DNA from: Sutcliffiella horikoshii
GTDB taxonomy: Bacteria; Bacillota; Bacilli; Bacillales; Bacillaceae_I
Direction: 5' to 3'
DNA: 64,000 nucleotides
NCBI RefSeq assembly: GCF_019931755.1
Contig: NZ_CP082918.1
Location: 1,096,001-1,160,000 of the forward strand
The notes under the pieces are model-generated. The model was not told the origin of the DNA, did not search any database, and saw nothing but the letters and a program-made list of their open reading frames with translations. Position 1 is the first letter of the stretch. The number at the start of each line of letters is the position of its first letter. Of the stretch, positions 26,172 through 35,818 are shown one piece after another. The translations under genes and the position numbers were made by a program.

Positions 26172-26720
26172 ATGGAATATGTTGAGGCTTTAAAAGATCG
26201 CAAATTTATCCATGAAATTAAAGACTATTTAAAAAACTACTCCTTAAGAGATTACTTGTTTTTTGTAATGGGAATTAACATGGGGCTAAGACTTAGTGAA
26301 CTTCTGCATGTTAAAGTGGAAGATGTGACACTGGATGGAAAAGTAAATGACTATTACCTATTGGAAAATGGGCATTTTATATATATGAATAAACATGTCA
26401 AACAAGCGATAGCCGACTATCTTCATAAAAGAAGCCTTGAACCAGAGGATTACCTTTTCAAATCTCAAAAGTGCAGTTCACCGATTACAAGGCAACAAGC
26501 ATATCGCATTATTAATAAAGCAGCGAAAGAAGTAGGTGTGCCTGGTAAAGTGGGTACTCATACTTTGCGCAAGACCTTTGGCTACCATGCATATAGAAGC
26601 GGTGTTGCAGTTTCTCTTCTCCAAAAACATTTTAACCACACTTCACCTTCTGAAACACTCCGTTATCTTGGAATAGACAAGCATGAAAAATTATCTGTAA
26701 GAATTGATGTCAATTTATAA
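26172..26720 (+). CDS. Solo tyrosine recombinase (phage-integrase family), catalytic domain only
   Basis: 182 residues from ATG 26172, eight bases after AAGGAGGAG; the open frame extends 11 codons further into the promoter. All active-site residues are in place: R40 (GLRLSELL), a Lys near 74, H130xxR133 (HTLRKTFG), H156 (HFNHTS) and nucleophile Y165 (TLRYLG). Only about 25 residues precede the catalytic domain, so the usual SAM-like core-binding domain is missing. Similar short integrases (YoeC type) exist in Bacillus with unknown targets. It is just downstream of the 52-bp repeat array and 11 bases before the antiporter gene, with no terminator between. Confidence 0.88.
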   Translation: MEYVEALKDRKFIHEIKDYLKNYSLRDYLFFVMGINMGLRLSELLHVKVEDVTLDGKVNDYYLLENGHFIYMNKHVKQAIADYLHKRSLEPEDYLFKSQKCSSPITRQQAYRIINKAAKEVGVPGKVGTHTLRKTFGYHAYRSGVAVSLLQKHFNHTSPSETLRYLGIDKHEKLSVRIDVNL

Positions 26721-26731
26721 GGGGGAATAAG

Positions 26732-28288
26732 ATGATACAAGGTGCATTCAATGTTGATTATTTTATTTTACTTACCGCATTTCTTCTGATTGTTGGAGTT
26801 ATAACAACTAAATTCTCATCAAAACTAGGTGTTCCAGCCCTCGTATTGTTCATAATTGTTGGTATGATGGCAGGCAGTGATGGACTTGGTTTCATCTATT
26901 TTGATAATGTAAAGTATGCTCAATTAATCGGTATTTTTGCTCTCGTCATTATCTTGTTTGAGGGTGGTTTGCAAACAAAATGGGGAACAGTGCGCAAGGT
27001 CATTAAACCTTCTTTATCATTGGCCACCGTAGGAGTAATTTTGACTTCGGCACTGGTTGCAGCATCTGCCAAGCTTATCCTGGATGTGTCTTGGTTAGAA
27101 GCATTCCTGTTTGGAGCCATCGTTGGATCCACAGATGCAGCAGCAGTATTTGCCGTATTAAAAGGACAGAACATTAAAGCGCGGATGGGTGCAACCCTTG
27201 AGGCGGAATCCGGTACGAATGATCCGATGGCAGTGTTTTTGACATTATCTTTTATTGAATTGCTTACTGCCTCCAATCCTAGTTACATAGGGTTTATCGG
27301 AAGCTTCTTCTGGCAGATGGGAATTGGTTTACTGTTGGGATTAGGTCTTGGTAAGCTGGCTTCCTATTCCATTAATAAGATAAACCTCGATTCCTCTGGA
27401 TTATATCCTGTCTTTGCCATGGCATTCGCGCTTTTAACTTATAGTATCGCAGCACTGATGGGTGCAAGTGGACTATTAGCGGTTTATGTGGCAGCTTTGA
27501 TTGTTGGTAACAACGAACTTACGTATCGCCAGTCGATTTTCCGATTTAATGAAGGGTTTGCGTGGATGATGCAGATTCTTATGTTTATCATATTGGGATT
27601 ACTGGTCTTCCCAGGACAGTTGTTCCAGTGGGATATTATGCTTAAGGGATTGTTATTATCGGTAATTTTGATAGTTGTAGCTAGACCTATAGCGGTATTC
27701 CTTTCCACATTAGGCATGGATTTCAGTATCAAAGAAAAAGTGTTTCTATCATGGGCGGGTCTACGTGGAGCAGTACCAATCGTTCTCGCTACATTCCCGA
27801 TGATTGCCGGTATTCCTAATGCTCAACTATTCTTTAACGTAGTATTCTTCGTCGTCTTGACATCAACTCTTGTACAAGGATCTACCATTACATTGCTTGC
27901 AAAAAAATTAGATCTAACTGGACCAAAGAAGATAGCACCTATACATTCTTTAGAGTTAGTTTCCATTGGTAAAGCAAATGCAGAAATCATTGAGTTCCAG
28001 GTAGAAGAGGATCTGGATATGGTCGGAAAAACACTTGCTGAGTTGGAATTTCCTGATAAGACACTTATTAATGCCATCATTAGAGCGGGGATCCTTGTGA
28101 CACCATCTGGTGATACTGTCATTAGGGATAAGGACTTCTTGTATATACTAACATCAAGAAAAAGTAAACTTGCTTTAGAAGAGTTCCTGAAAAAGAAAAA
28201 AGAGGTTGAGCCTGTTATGGATGGGGAAGAAACTGAAATGGAAGAAGAAGATTCCAATAAAAAAGAAGATATTAAAGAAACCGTTTAA
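26732..28288 (+). CDS. CPA1 K+(Na+)/H+ antiporter with RCK_C domain
   Basis: A 518-residue NhaP/CvrA-type exchanger. Twelve or so helices occupy about 1-395, with the ion-binding GTNDPMAVFL segment (Asn-Asp) near residue 162 and FGAIVGSTDAAAVFAVL near 128. A cytosolic RCK_C (TrkA_C) domain covers about 400-485 (EIIEFQVEEDLDMVGKTLAE), followed by an acidic/lysine tail. Proteins of this build in Bacillus export K+ and can be ruled by c-di-AMP through RCK_C, which would complement ktrAB in this window. Start ATG 26732 after AAGGGGGAA. Confidence 0.9.
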   Translation: MIQGAFNVDYFILLTAFLLIVGVITTKFSSKLGVPALVLFIIVGMMAGSDGLGFIYFDNVKYAQLIGIFALVIILFEGGLQTKWGTVRKVIKPSLSLATVGVILTSALVAASAKLILDVSWLEAFLFGAIVGSTDAAAVFAVLKGQNIKARMGATLEAESGTNDPMAVFLTLSFIELLTASNPSYIGFIGSFFWQMGIGLLLGLGLGKLASYSINKINLDSSGLYPVFAMAFALLTYSIAALMGASGLLAVYVAALIVGNNELTYRQSIFRFNEGFAWMMQILMFIILGLLVFPGQLFQWDIMLKGLLLSVILIVVARPIAVFLSTLGMDFSIKEKVFLSWAGLRGAVPIVLATFPMIAGIPNAQLFFNVVFFVVLTSTLVQGSTITLLAKKLDLTGPKKIAPIHSLELVSIGKANAEIIEFQVEEDLDMVGKTLAELEFPDKTLINAIIRAGILVTPSGDTVIRDKDFLYILTSRKSKLALEEFLKKKKEVEPVMDGEETEMEEEDSNKKEDIKETV

Positions 28289-28325
28289 AAAACTAGGATA
28301 GCCTTATGGTTATCCTAGTTTTTTG
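28289..28325. terminator. Bidirectional terminator, antiporter / CBO0543 gene
   Basis: AAAACTAGGATA with TATCCTAGTTTT; overlaps the 3' end of the converging gene. Confidence 0.85.
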
Positions 28326-28869
28326 GTAGAATGGAGCGACAAATTTTTTCGGTAATAAATTTTAAAATGTAAGCAATCATTATATATAGAGGCACAGAGA
28401 TAAATTCATTCCAGTGAAAAGGAGTATAAAGGCCGAGTTTTTCAGCAACTGGTTCTGCAATCAACGATGCTCCAGCAGCCAAAACAATATTTGCGTAAAG
28501 AAATCCCTTACCTTTTTGAAAATATTGATAGAGAAGCATATAAGTAATGGGGATGAGACAATAGTCAAACACGTACGATTTAGGCAAAAAGGGACTTAGG
28601 TTGTACGTGTACCCCCAAAGTCCAAGTTCATACCCCAAGCCGTCCAGGTTGGATGCGACGATGATCCAAAGCAGTCCATATATGGTGATTCTAGGGAGGT
28701 GTTTTGATTTTTTTAGCTTCCAAAATACTGTCCAGCATATTATGAATGTAGTTACCATGATCCACCACTGCCAGGAGAAAACGACATGTTCCAGCCAAAA
28801 ATTCAAATGGGATTGGACCGAAGATTGATTTTTATTAAAAATATCTATGTATTGTTCCTTAATGGACAT
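28315..28869 (-). CDS. CBO0543-family integral membrane protein
   Basis: A 184-residue protein with about six hydrophobic segments and the family's traits: WQWWIMVTTFIICWTVFWKL near the N-terminus, NLDGLGYELGLWGY, then YDYCLIPITYMLLYQYF-like middle and PLYIMIAYILKF at the end. The family is common in Bacillaceae; no function is established. Start ATG 28869 with a poor ribosome site (GAGCAGG). Confidence 0.75.
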   Translation of the reverse strand: MSIKEQYIDIFNKNQSSVQSHLNFWLEHVVFSWQWWIMVTTFIICWTVFWKLKKSKHLPRITIYGLLWIIVASNLDGLGYELGLWGYTYNLSPFLPKSYVFDYCLIPITYMLLYQYFQKGKGFLYANIVLAAGASLIAEPVAEKLGLYTPFHWNEFISVPLYIMIAYILKFITEKICRSILPKN

Positions 28870-28983
28870 ATAAAAAGCCTGCTCTCATTGTAATGGATAT
28901 GAGTAGTTTTTCTATTTTATTGAAAATGATACCTCGTTTGGTTTGGTTTCGAGTTACCCTTTCTTTTTCTTTTTTCAATTATA

Positions 28984-29056
28984 TAAAAAAGGCTGTTTTC
29001 TGATACTTGTTACTAAACCCGTATAACCAACAAGTATGAAGAAAAGAGCCTTATTT
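28984..29056 (-). terminator. Long hairpin, terminator-like on the minus strand
   Basis: AAGGCTCTTTTCTTCATACT pairs over about 22 bp with AGTATCAGAAAACAGCCTT and is followed on the minus strand by a T-run. The gene it would end is unclear: only the repeat R3 and the Gly-rich gene lie upstream on that strand. Confidence 0.5.
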
Positions 29057-29079
29057 AAGTCTTCCCGACTACTATTGAA

Positions 29080-29300
29080 GAGGCCACTGAGAAAGTACTT
29101 GATTTTACTTTTTGGTTAAACACCGCTGTTGATTTCCGCAAATGTCTTCGCTTTCCGCGGGGCGACCTTGAGACTCCTCGGGCTACGCCCTGCGGGGTCT
29201 CAACATTGTCGCTACTCCCCCGCAGGAGTCTTCGCCATTTGCTCCAATCCACAGCTCGAAATCACCAAGTACAATATGAAATCAGTTTTTCAGTGGCCTC
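29080..29300. repeat. GC-rich palindromic element, type B (copy R3, 29123-29256) with inverted flanks
   Basis: The core runs from CCGCTGTTGATTTCCGC to CAATCCACAGCT and contains GCTTTCCGCGGGGCGACC, GCGGGGTCTCAAC and CCCCGCAGGAGTC. Outside it, GAGGCCACTGAGAAA (29080-29094) is inverted as TTTTTCAGTGGCCTC (29286-29300), so the whole stretch is a large imperfect palindrome. Together with the hairpin at 28984 this fills the gap between the CBO0543 gene and the Gly-rich gene. Confidence 0.8.
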
Positions 29301-29333
29301 CTATTGAAGTGGGAGTTTTTTTCTACTTAATAA

Positions 29334-29819
29334 TTATTGGCCACTATTTTGTGTACCTTGCCATCCGCCGAAGCCAGGACCACCGCCGAAACCAGGACCA
29401 CCGCCGAAGCCAGGACCGCCACCGAAACCAGGACCTCCGCCGAAACCAGGACCACCGCTGAAGCCAGGACCACCGCCGAAGCCAGGACCACCACCGAAGC
29501 CAGGACCACCACCGAAGCCAGGACTGCCGCCGAAGCCAGGACCACCACCGAAGCCAGGACCACCGCCGAAGCCAGGACCGCCACCGAAACCAGGACCACC
29601 GCCAAAGCCGGGACCACCACCGAAGCCAGAGCCTGGATAACCGCCAAAGCCTCCACCATAGCCGAAATTATTAAATAGAGCACTGCCAAGTAAACCTCCT
29701 GCAATCCCTCCCAATAAAGGGAACCCAAAGCCAAAACCTCCAAATCCAGGTCTACCACCATATCCTGGTCTGATAGAGCGTTGTCCTCTATGTCCGTGCC
29801 ATTGTTGTTGTAAAAGCAT
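29334..29819 (-). CDS. Gly-Phe-Pro repeat protein, probable spore-coat or surface protein
   Basis: A 161-residue protein. The N-terminus (MLLQQQWHGHRGQRSIRPGY) is followed by a Gly/Phe region with a short hydrophobic patch (FPLLGGIAGGLLGSALFNNF), then about 14 tandem copies of the hexapeptide GFGGGP to near the C-terminus, with single F-to-S and G-to-S variants. AGGAGG precedes the ATG by nine bases. A mother-cell-type -10 (CATACAATA) lies about 30 bases upstream, which together with the composition suggests a spore coat or exosporium protein; there is no signal peptide. Other-frame open frames here are artefacts of the 18-bp DNA repeat. Confidence 0.75.
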   Translation of the reverse strand: MLLQQQWHGHRGQRSIRPGYGGRPGFGGFGFGFPLLGGIAGGLLGSALFNNFGYGGGFGGYPGSGFGGGPGFGGGPGFGGGPGFGGGPGFGGGPGFGGSPGFGGGPGFGGGPGFGGGPGFSGGPGFGGGPGFGGGPGFGGGPGFGGGPGFGGWQGTQNSGQ

Positions 29820-29848
29820 TTTTTTTCCTCCTAACTGTACCTACCGTG

Positions 29849-29857
29849 TATTGTATG
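29849..29857 (-). promoter_or_regulatory. SigK/SigE-like -10 before the Gly-rich gene
   Basis: Minus strand CATACAATA fits CATAnnnTA (SigK) and CATACAAT (SigE). The -35 match is imperfect for both. Confidence 0.4.
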
Positions 29858-29943
29858 TGCATCCGTCCAAAACTCGTGGGCAAATGTCTTAAAAGAGGGA
29901 ATTTCAAATAATAAAAAGCGTTTGTTACCAGAGCAAATAGAAA

Positions 29944-29972
29944 AAGAACCGAGAAGTAACTCCCGGTTCTGG
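29944..29972 (-). terminator. Terminator of the xpt-NCS2 operon
   Basis: Minus strand AGAACCGGGAG, loop TTACTT, CTCGGTTCTTTTTCT. Confidence 0.85.
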
Positions 29973-30001
29973 CTCAAGTTCTCTTATTTAGAAAAACAAT
30001 T

Positions 30002-31531
30002 TTAAGAAGCGACCTGCCTCTTCACAGAAACCTTGCGATTGGTCTCAGTAACCATGGATGAAGCACGCTGGTAAGCACAGTACACTAGAAATACTGCAAT
30101 TAACACATATCCAATCGCGAAATCAGGCGCTGCGTTCACTGCAAGCTTAGGAGCATGCATGAATCCAACGAAAGATAAGAAGGCACCAATCAAGGCAAAA
30201 TAGGAAGCACGACGGTAATCCTGGTCGATAATATAAGCGGTAATGGCACCAAGGACAATCGCCGTAAACATAGCCCCTTGGCCAAGAGGTACAATTCCTT
30301 CTGATATACCGGCGACCACTTCACCTGCACTATTATTGAAACGAGTCATTACATAGTTAGCGAAATAAGGTAGCATGGCAATCGCAACGGCCGGGAAGTA
30401 TTTTTTGTCATTGGATCCGAATGCTGTTGCCACCATGGATATTCCAACAAATACAAGAATTGGTGCTACTGCAGCAAGCGGTATGATGGCTGCAAGAGCA
30501 GCAATAACTCCTGTCATAGCAGCTAGACCGAATACAATTGCATTTAAAATGCTATATCCTCTACCGGCACCCATCCATTTTGATCCTACTGTTGCAATGT
30601 ACACAGTAGTGGGGAAGAGGCCTCCAAAAACAGCCCCAAGCATTGTTCCAACCCCATCCACTGCCTGGCATTCACGAACATCATAAGAGTCTCCTTCTGC
30701 AGACATGGCATCAACGTTATTCATCGTTTCAATGGCATTGTACAGCGTAATAGGAAGGATGATTGCCAATAGACCAATTAAAGCTCCAAACAGGTAGGTC
30801 ATCCCTTCAAAAGCGGCTAAAGTTGGCAATATTGGATAAAACCCAATGTTATTCAATCCATCTGCTATTTGAGAGGGAGATTGATAGCCTAAAGTGAAAG
30901 CTAAAACAGTACCGATAATGACTGCAAACAGGGAAGCAGGAATTTTGAAAGGCATGGCCATTTTTCCTACAACTCCAACAATGATAATGACTAAAGCCAC
31001 CAAACCAACGACAGGAATGGAGAAGGTGTTAAATAGCATTTCACCAGCGATAAACGTGAGGGCAACACCGGCAAGTGCTCCAAGCATAGCGGCACGTGGC
31101 AAATGATTTCTTACCCAGTTTCCTGTAAAGCTTACAAGAGTTTCAATTAACCCGCTCAAAAACGCAGCAGCTACAGCAATTTTCCACGCAAGTTCCGGGT
31201 TGCCGGTTAATGCATTAGCCGGCGCCAATACACCAAACAGGAAGACAAACATAACTGGGGTGCTTATTCCGTATGAGAGGGCGGTGACATCCGTTCTTCC
31301 TTCTTTTTGTGCAAGGCGATTGGCCATAAATGCATAATATAGATTTCCGACCATAACAGCAACGGCGGCACCAGGTATTACTTTACCGAATACGATGCTT
31401 GCTGGAAATCCCATACCTAGCATCGTTACGGCAATGATGACGAAGTTTGCCAAGTTGTTTTGAAAAAGTGCGAAGAATGCATCTGTATCTTCTTTTTTAT
31501 ACCATGGATAATGTACAGTAGTAGCTTTCAT
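30002..31531 (-). CDS. NCS2-family purine permease
   Basis: A 509-residue membrane transporter with about 12-14 helices of the nucleobase-cation symporter-2 class, AzgA/PbuG/PbuO-like branch. Traits: DAFFALFQNNLANFVIIAVT near the start, GRTDVTALSYGIS (~80), NAIETMNNVDAMSAEGDSYD (~265; the family's ETxxNV(D/E) segment) and VGTMLGAVFGGLFPTT. Its neighbour xpt and the shared guanine-type riboswitch suggest uptake of xanthine, guanine or hypoxanthine. It starts 23 bases after xpt (AGGTCGTCC ribosome site), so they form one operon like xpt-pbuX, although pbuX itself belongs to a different NCS2 branch. Confidence 0.85.
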   Translation of the reverse strand: MKATTVHYPWYKKEDTDAFFALFQNNLANFVIIAVTMLGMGFPASIVFGKVIPGAAVAVMVGNLYYAFMANRLAQKEGRTDVTALSYGISTPVMFVFLFGVLAPANALTGNPELAWKIAVAAAFLSGLIETLVSFTGNWVRNHLPRAAMLGALAGVALTFIAGEMLFNTFSIPVVGLVALVIIIVGVVGKMAMPFKIPASLFAVIIGTVLAFTLGYQSPSQIADGLNNIGFYPILPTLAAFEGMTYLFGALIGLLAIILPITLYNAIETMNNVDAMSAEGDSYDVRECQAVDGVGTMLGAVFGGLFPTTVYIATVGSKWMGAGRGYSILNAIVFGLAAMTGVIAALAAIIPLAAVAPILVFVGISMVATAFGSNDKKYFPAVAIAMLPYFANYVMTRFNNSAGEVVAGISEGIVPLGQGAMFTAIVLGAITAYIIDQDYRRASYFALIGAFLSFVGFMHAPKLAVNAAPDFAIGYVLIAVFLVYCAYQRASSMVTETNRKVSVKRQVAS

Positions 31532-31554
31532 AGGACGACCTCCATAAGGTTCAG

Positions 31555-32361
<807 letters not shown>

Positions 32362-32477
32362 TTATTATATTGTTTGGATTATGAAGTGATTATAAAGGAA
32401 AAAGCTCGTTTTGAAAAGGGTTTTTGGAGAAAAACACGAATAAAAATATAAAATATTGATGATGGATTCGGAAAAAT

Positions 32478-32510
32478 TAAAAAAAACCGGTTGTATATAC
32501 CCGGTTTCTT
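32478..32510 (-). terminator. Terminator of the His-rich secreted protein gene
   Basis: AAACCGGG/CCGGTTT stem with a minus-strand T-run of eight. Confidence 0.75.
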
Positions 32511-32517
32511 TAGAAAA

Positions 32518-32955
32518 CTAGCTATTGTTTTTTATTTTCTCTTTTATCTTTTTCATTTCAGTGTAGATATCTTCTTTATTCACATTTAACTCTTTCGCGA
32601 TTTCCTTGAACGATTGCCCACTTTCTTTTTTTGCTATAATTTCAGTAACATCCACTTTACCCAGCTTGGAAAGAATGGATGCTTTCACCAATGTGTGCAA
32701 TTCCGACCCGTTTTGAAGAAGTTTTTCCAGTTCCGGCTGTTCTTTGTTTAAATAGGTAGAAAGGTAAGGAACAATTTTATCCTTGTTTTGTTCCAAGTAT
32801 TCGTTATATTTCTTCCAATGACGATGGTGGTCATGACTGGACTCCTTTTGGTGTTCGTGTTTTTCCTCAGGAGAAGCGAGTACGTTTGGAACGGATATAG
32901 TTGATGCTGAGAACAGCAACAATGATAAGACAGTCAAGCAAAATAGTTTTCTCAT
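32518..32955 (-). CDS. Secreted His-rich protein of unknown function
   Basis: A 145-residue protein with a signal peptide (MRKLFCLTVLSLLLFSASTI ... cleavage likely after VLASP at about residue 27), a His/Glu/Lys segment (EEKHEHQKESSHDHHRHWKK, about 31-50) that could bind metal, and a helical C-terminal half with the phrase SGQSFKEIAKELNVNKEDIY, an HTH-like helix pair also seen in many short Bacillus secreted proteins. ATG 32955 after AAAGGAGG. No function can be assigned. Confidence 0.7.
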   Translation of the reverse strand: MRKLFCLTVLSLLLFSASTISVPNVLASPEEKHEHQKESSHDHHRHWKKYNEYLEQNKDKIVPYLSTYLNKEQPELEKLLQNGSELHTLVKASILSKLGKVDVTEIIAKKESGQSFKEIAKELNVNKEDIYTEMKKIKEKIKNNS

Positions 32956-33177
32956 CTTATTTCCTCCTTTATAAATAGTCCTATTAATTTTCCCGAAAAA
33001 AGAATTATTATCATGTTATCTATGAAAGTGTTCAACTGAAATGCAGAATAATTGCACTAAATCTTAATTCACTTTCCCAATAGCCTTCTAAATCTTCTTA
33101 CCTTAAAATGGAATTAGGGCTATAGAACTATATTTTCTTTATTTTTATATTTTGCATTGATGGAATAGGAGGTAAGG

Positions 33178-34176
33178 ATGTTGAAACGAAAACTTATGCT
33201 CATTTCATTGTCAGGTCTAGTAGTAGTGCTCGTTGGTTACTTTACCTATGAATATACTAGCTTTACGATAGTAAATTCAGAAAGCGGCATTACAGGTTTT
33301 ATCCAAGAACATTTAGGAGACCGGGAGAAAAAGCCATTGTTATTGGAAACGTATCCAATTGAATATACCAATAATGTGGTTGCTACATTTGAGCATAATG
33401 AAAATGAATTGGGAGCAGTTATTTTTCAAAAAGGTTTATACGGGAAATTGAAACCTGAAAAAGTATTGCTGAATCGGTCCTTTTATTCAGAGATTATTGA
33501 TACGAAAAAGGGAACGTTTATCCTATTCATCGGAGAAAATAAACAAACATCCATACAGACCATTGAAACAGATATTGTTAAAAGGGGGGAGAGAGTGAAG
33601 TTAGCCGTTCCTCCTCAAAAATATTTCTCACAGATCATGAAAATGGATCATGTCTCAAAAATTGAGTCAGCACCTAAATATATATATAGAACTTTGAAAG
33701 GAGCCATATCTGGGGCCGCTGATAATATGGAGGGAATGGAGGTGATGTTCGTGGACGAAGAACATCAATCCTTTCTAATCTATTCTGAAGAGGACTCCAT
33801 ATTAAAAACGGTTCTTGGCGTCTATCATTATAATGATCATGGCTTTGAAGTAACCGGAATGGAGAAACCTAACTATTATTCGATGAAAGAAGAAAAAGAT
33901 TTCTGCTTCGAAGAAAAAAATGTGAAGGCAGACAATGGGGAGCATACATATATTCATGGATTAGTACCAAAAAAAGAAGAGGTTCAAAAAGTGGTTCTTG
34001 AAGTGCAAAGGAAAGAGGAAGTAATTTACCAAATTTCAAGTAATGTGGTCGAAAACCAATTCCTTTTACATGTATCTTTACCGGAGCTCGCAGATGGAGA
34101 TGCAAAGCTCATTAAAAAGTTTCATTTGTATGATAAAGAAGGCAAGTATATCCGTACAGAGTTGAAAGCTAGCTGA
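33178..34176 (+). CDS. Membrane-anchored/secreted hypothetical protein
   Basis: A 332-residue protein with an N-terminal membrane anchor (about 6-24, LMLISLSGLVVVLVGYFTY) and an extracytoplasmic beta-rich body. No lipobox, catalytic motif or known domain is visible. ATG 33178 after AGGAGGTAA. It is alone, divergent from the His-rich protein gene, and closed by a short terminator. I do not recognise it. Confidence 0.7.
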   Translation: MLKRKLMLISLSGLVVVLVGYFTYEYTSFTIVNSESGITGFIQEHLGDREKKPLLLETYPIEYTNNVVATFEHNENELGAVIFQKGLYGKLKPEKVLLNRSFYSEIIDTKKGTFILFIGENKQTSIQTIETDIVKRGERVKLAVPPQKYFSQIMKMDHVSKIESAPKYIYRTLKGAISGAADNMEGMEVMFVDEEHQSFLIYSEEDSILKTVLGVYHYNDHGFEVTGMEKPNYYSMKEEKDFCFEEKNVKADNGEHTYIHGLVPKKEEVQKVVLEVQRKEEVIYQISSNVVENQFLLHVSLPELADGDAKLIKKFHLYDKEGKYIRTELKAS

Positions 34177-34192
34177 TACGCTGGCTTTTTTG
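34168..34192 (+). terminator. Short terminator after the 332-residue gene
   Basis: AGCTAGC with GCTGGCT (one wobble) then T6; overlaps the stop codon. Confidence 0.6.
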
Positions 34193-34209
34193 CTTTCACA
34201 GGAAGCGGC

Positions 34210-34404
34210 CTAACTTTTTATTGGTTCATCCGTTGTGGAAATATGTTTATAAACGGAGATGTTTTGAAGTATACTGACAACCATAAGTATGAACATCATC
34301 CAAAAATACCCGATGTCTTGGATTACAAATGCAATAACGGATGCCACAAGCATAAGAAAGCTTGCCATAATACTAATCACAAAAACAATTTTACTCAGAC
34401 CCAA
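34210..34404 (-). CDS. Small two-helix membrane protein (64 aa)
   Basis: A 64-residue hydrophobic protein with two membrane helices (about 5-27 and 32-52). It starts at TTG 34404, eight bases after GGAGGAG. No family recognised. The gap from 34405 to 34606 upstream shows only AT-rich DNA. Confidence 0.6.
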   Translation of the reverse strand: MGLSKIVFVISIMASFLMLVASVIAFVIQDIGYFWMMFILMVVSILQNISVYKHISTTDEPIKS

Positions 34405-34606
34405 AGTTACATCTCCTCCTTAACTATAGAAGTATAACATAGTAAATAGTATTCGGTACCTTTATACCCATGTTTTAGGTAAGGTATGTTTGTAATTATA
34501 CAATAAAATTGGTAATTTCATCATTACAGTTATGTAAAATATTCGCAAAGCGAAATATTCTACAACTTGGACGATAATTTTATGGAAAAGGTTCCCCAAT
34601 CAATCT

Positions 34607-34640
34607 AAAAATGAAAGATAAATTTTTATCTTTCATTAAT
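34607..34640 (-). terminator. Terminator of the 222-residue lipoprotein gene
   Basis: AATGAAAGATAAA with TTTATCTTTCATT, overlapping the gene's 3' end; minus-strand T-run after the stem. Confidence 0.6.
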
Positions 34641-35294
34641 TTTTATTAACTTATGAACGTCTTTTAATACTTCTTCTTCCACTTCATGTCGTATCCATCC
34701 TACATTAGGTGCAAAAGCTGAATTGCCTTTGCGTATAGTATTTCCATCCTTGTCTTTCTCTTCAAAATCTATAATAATACAATCTTCAAAAGTCTTGGCA
34801 GGGGTTTTTATCTCAGCATCAACTTCCCGTATGTGATATGTGATCTCAAGATCGAAATCCTTGATTTGTTCTGTCCATTTATTGCTGGCCTCCAATGGAT
34901 AGGCTATTATTTTTGTCTTTGGGAATTTCTTAATATCTTCAGCATTCCATTCAGAAGGAAATTCCTCAGACAATACGATATATCCATATATACCATCTTT
35001 CGTTTCTTCATAAAAATTACTTGTTTCCGAAATATCAGAAGAAGATTGGGCGGCCTCCAGGTCAACGATGGTCCTTACCTCAACAATTTCGCTATCGGGA
35101 ACTTGACTATACAGTACTCGATAGTCTGTATGGCCTTTTTCCTCTATATAGCGTCGGAACGAGTAATCTCCTGAAGTTGGTAATAGTGGAGCTGGGGCTT
35201 CTGCCTTTCCTTGGCTCCCTTCGCTTTCTGTTCCGCACCCGGATGGAAATAGGGCGCAAAGTGCAATAAAAAGAATAACAAGTACATTTCTCAA
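34626..35294 (-). CDS. Lipoprotein of unknown function (222 aa)
   Basis: Best start is TTG 35294, five bases after GGAGGGG, giving LRNVLVILFIALCALFPSGC: a signal sequence with lipobox PSGC and lipid-anchored Cys20. The mature part is acidic and contains YRVLYSQVPDSEIVEVRTIV and FEDCIIIDFEEKDKDGN, the latter reminiscent of periplasmic beta-sandwich domains, but I assign no family. Likely co-transcribed with the secreted protein upstream (60 bases apart). Confidence 0.65.
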   Translation of the reverse strand: MRNVLVILFIALCALFPSGCGTESEGSQGKAEAPAPLLPTSGDYSFRRYIEEKGHTDYRVLYSQVPDSEIVEVRTIVDLEAAQSSSDISETSNFYEETKDGIYGYIVLSEEFPSEWNAEDIKKFPKTKIIAYPLEASNKWTEQIKDFDLEITYHIREVDAEIKTPAKTFEDCIIIDFEEKDKDGNTIRKGNSAFAPNVGWIRHEVEEEVLKDVHKLIKINER

Positions 35295-35354
35295 GCCAAC
35301 CCCTCCTTGAAAGGTTAAAGTTGAAGATAGTGTACCCATTATTCCGCTTTTTAG

Positions 35355-35765
35355 TTAATTTATTCCGAGCATTTCCAAAAATGGTGCGAAATCTTCACAG
35401 AAGTAATAAAACATAGGTTGATCTTTCTCGTTGAAGATTAGGATATAAGGCTTTTCTGCATCCGGAAAAATAAAAATGACTTGCGTTACAGGCTGCTTAA
35501 ATACTTTCGTTTCAATATCTTCGGCAGGATCAAAAATCACCTTAATCATAAACCCTGTTTTTGGAGTAGGGTTAAGTTTTGGGTAGAGGGAGTCTGTACT
35601 TTTTACAAGCTTTAGGGCTTCTTCCTTGTTTTTCTCATCTAAAGGTATGGATTTTATTACCTTACCTTGTGTAACATCAAAGACTTCTATTGGAAGCGGC
35701 TGTGCTGAAAAGGTCATAGGAAAAATTCCACAGAAGAGCAATAGAAGCAAAAACATTTTCCTCAT
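35355..35765 (-). CDS. Small secreted protein of unknown function (136 aa)
   Basis: ATG 35765 follows AGAGGTGAT and encodes a signal peptide (MRKMFLLLLLFCGIFPMTFS, cleavage near AQP) and a mature domain of about 115 residues (PIEVFDVTQGKVIKSIPLDE, FMIKVIFDPAEDIETKVFKQ). The upstream in-frame ATG at 35810 has no ribosome site. No family recognised. Confidence 0.65.
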   Translation of the reverse strand: MRKMFLLLLLFCGIFPMTFSAQPLPIEVFDVTQGKVIKSIPLDEKNKEEALKLVKSTDSLYPKLNPTPKTGFMIKVIFDPAEDIETKVFKQPVTQVIFIFPDAEKPYILIFNEKDQPMFYYFCEDFAPFLEMLGIN

Positions 35766-35818
35766 TAATATCACCTCTCTTCTAGTATGAAGCAAAAGAA
35801 GTGAAATCATGAGATACT

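Noticed and set aside
29327..29761. Long Ala/Val-rich and Thr/Ala-rich frames overlapping the Gly-rich gene on both strands
   Set aside because: They are by-products of an 18-bp DNA repeat with few stops; only the frame starting at 29819 has a ribosome site and promoter.
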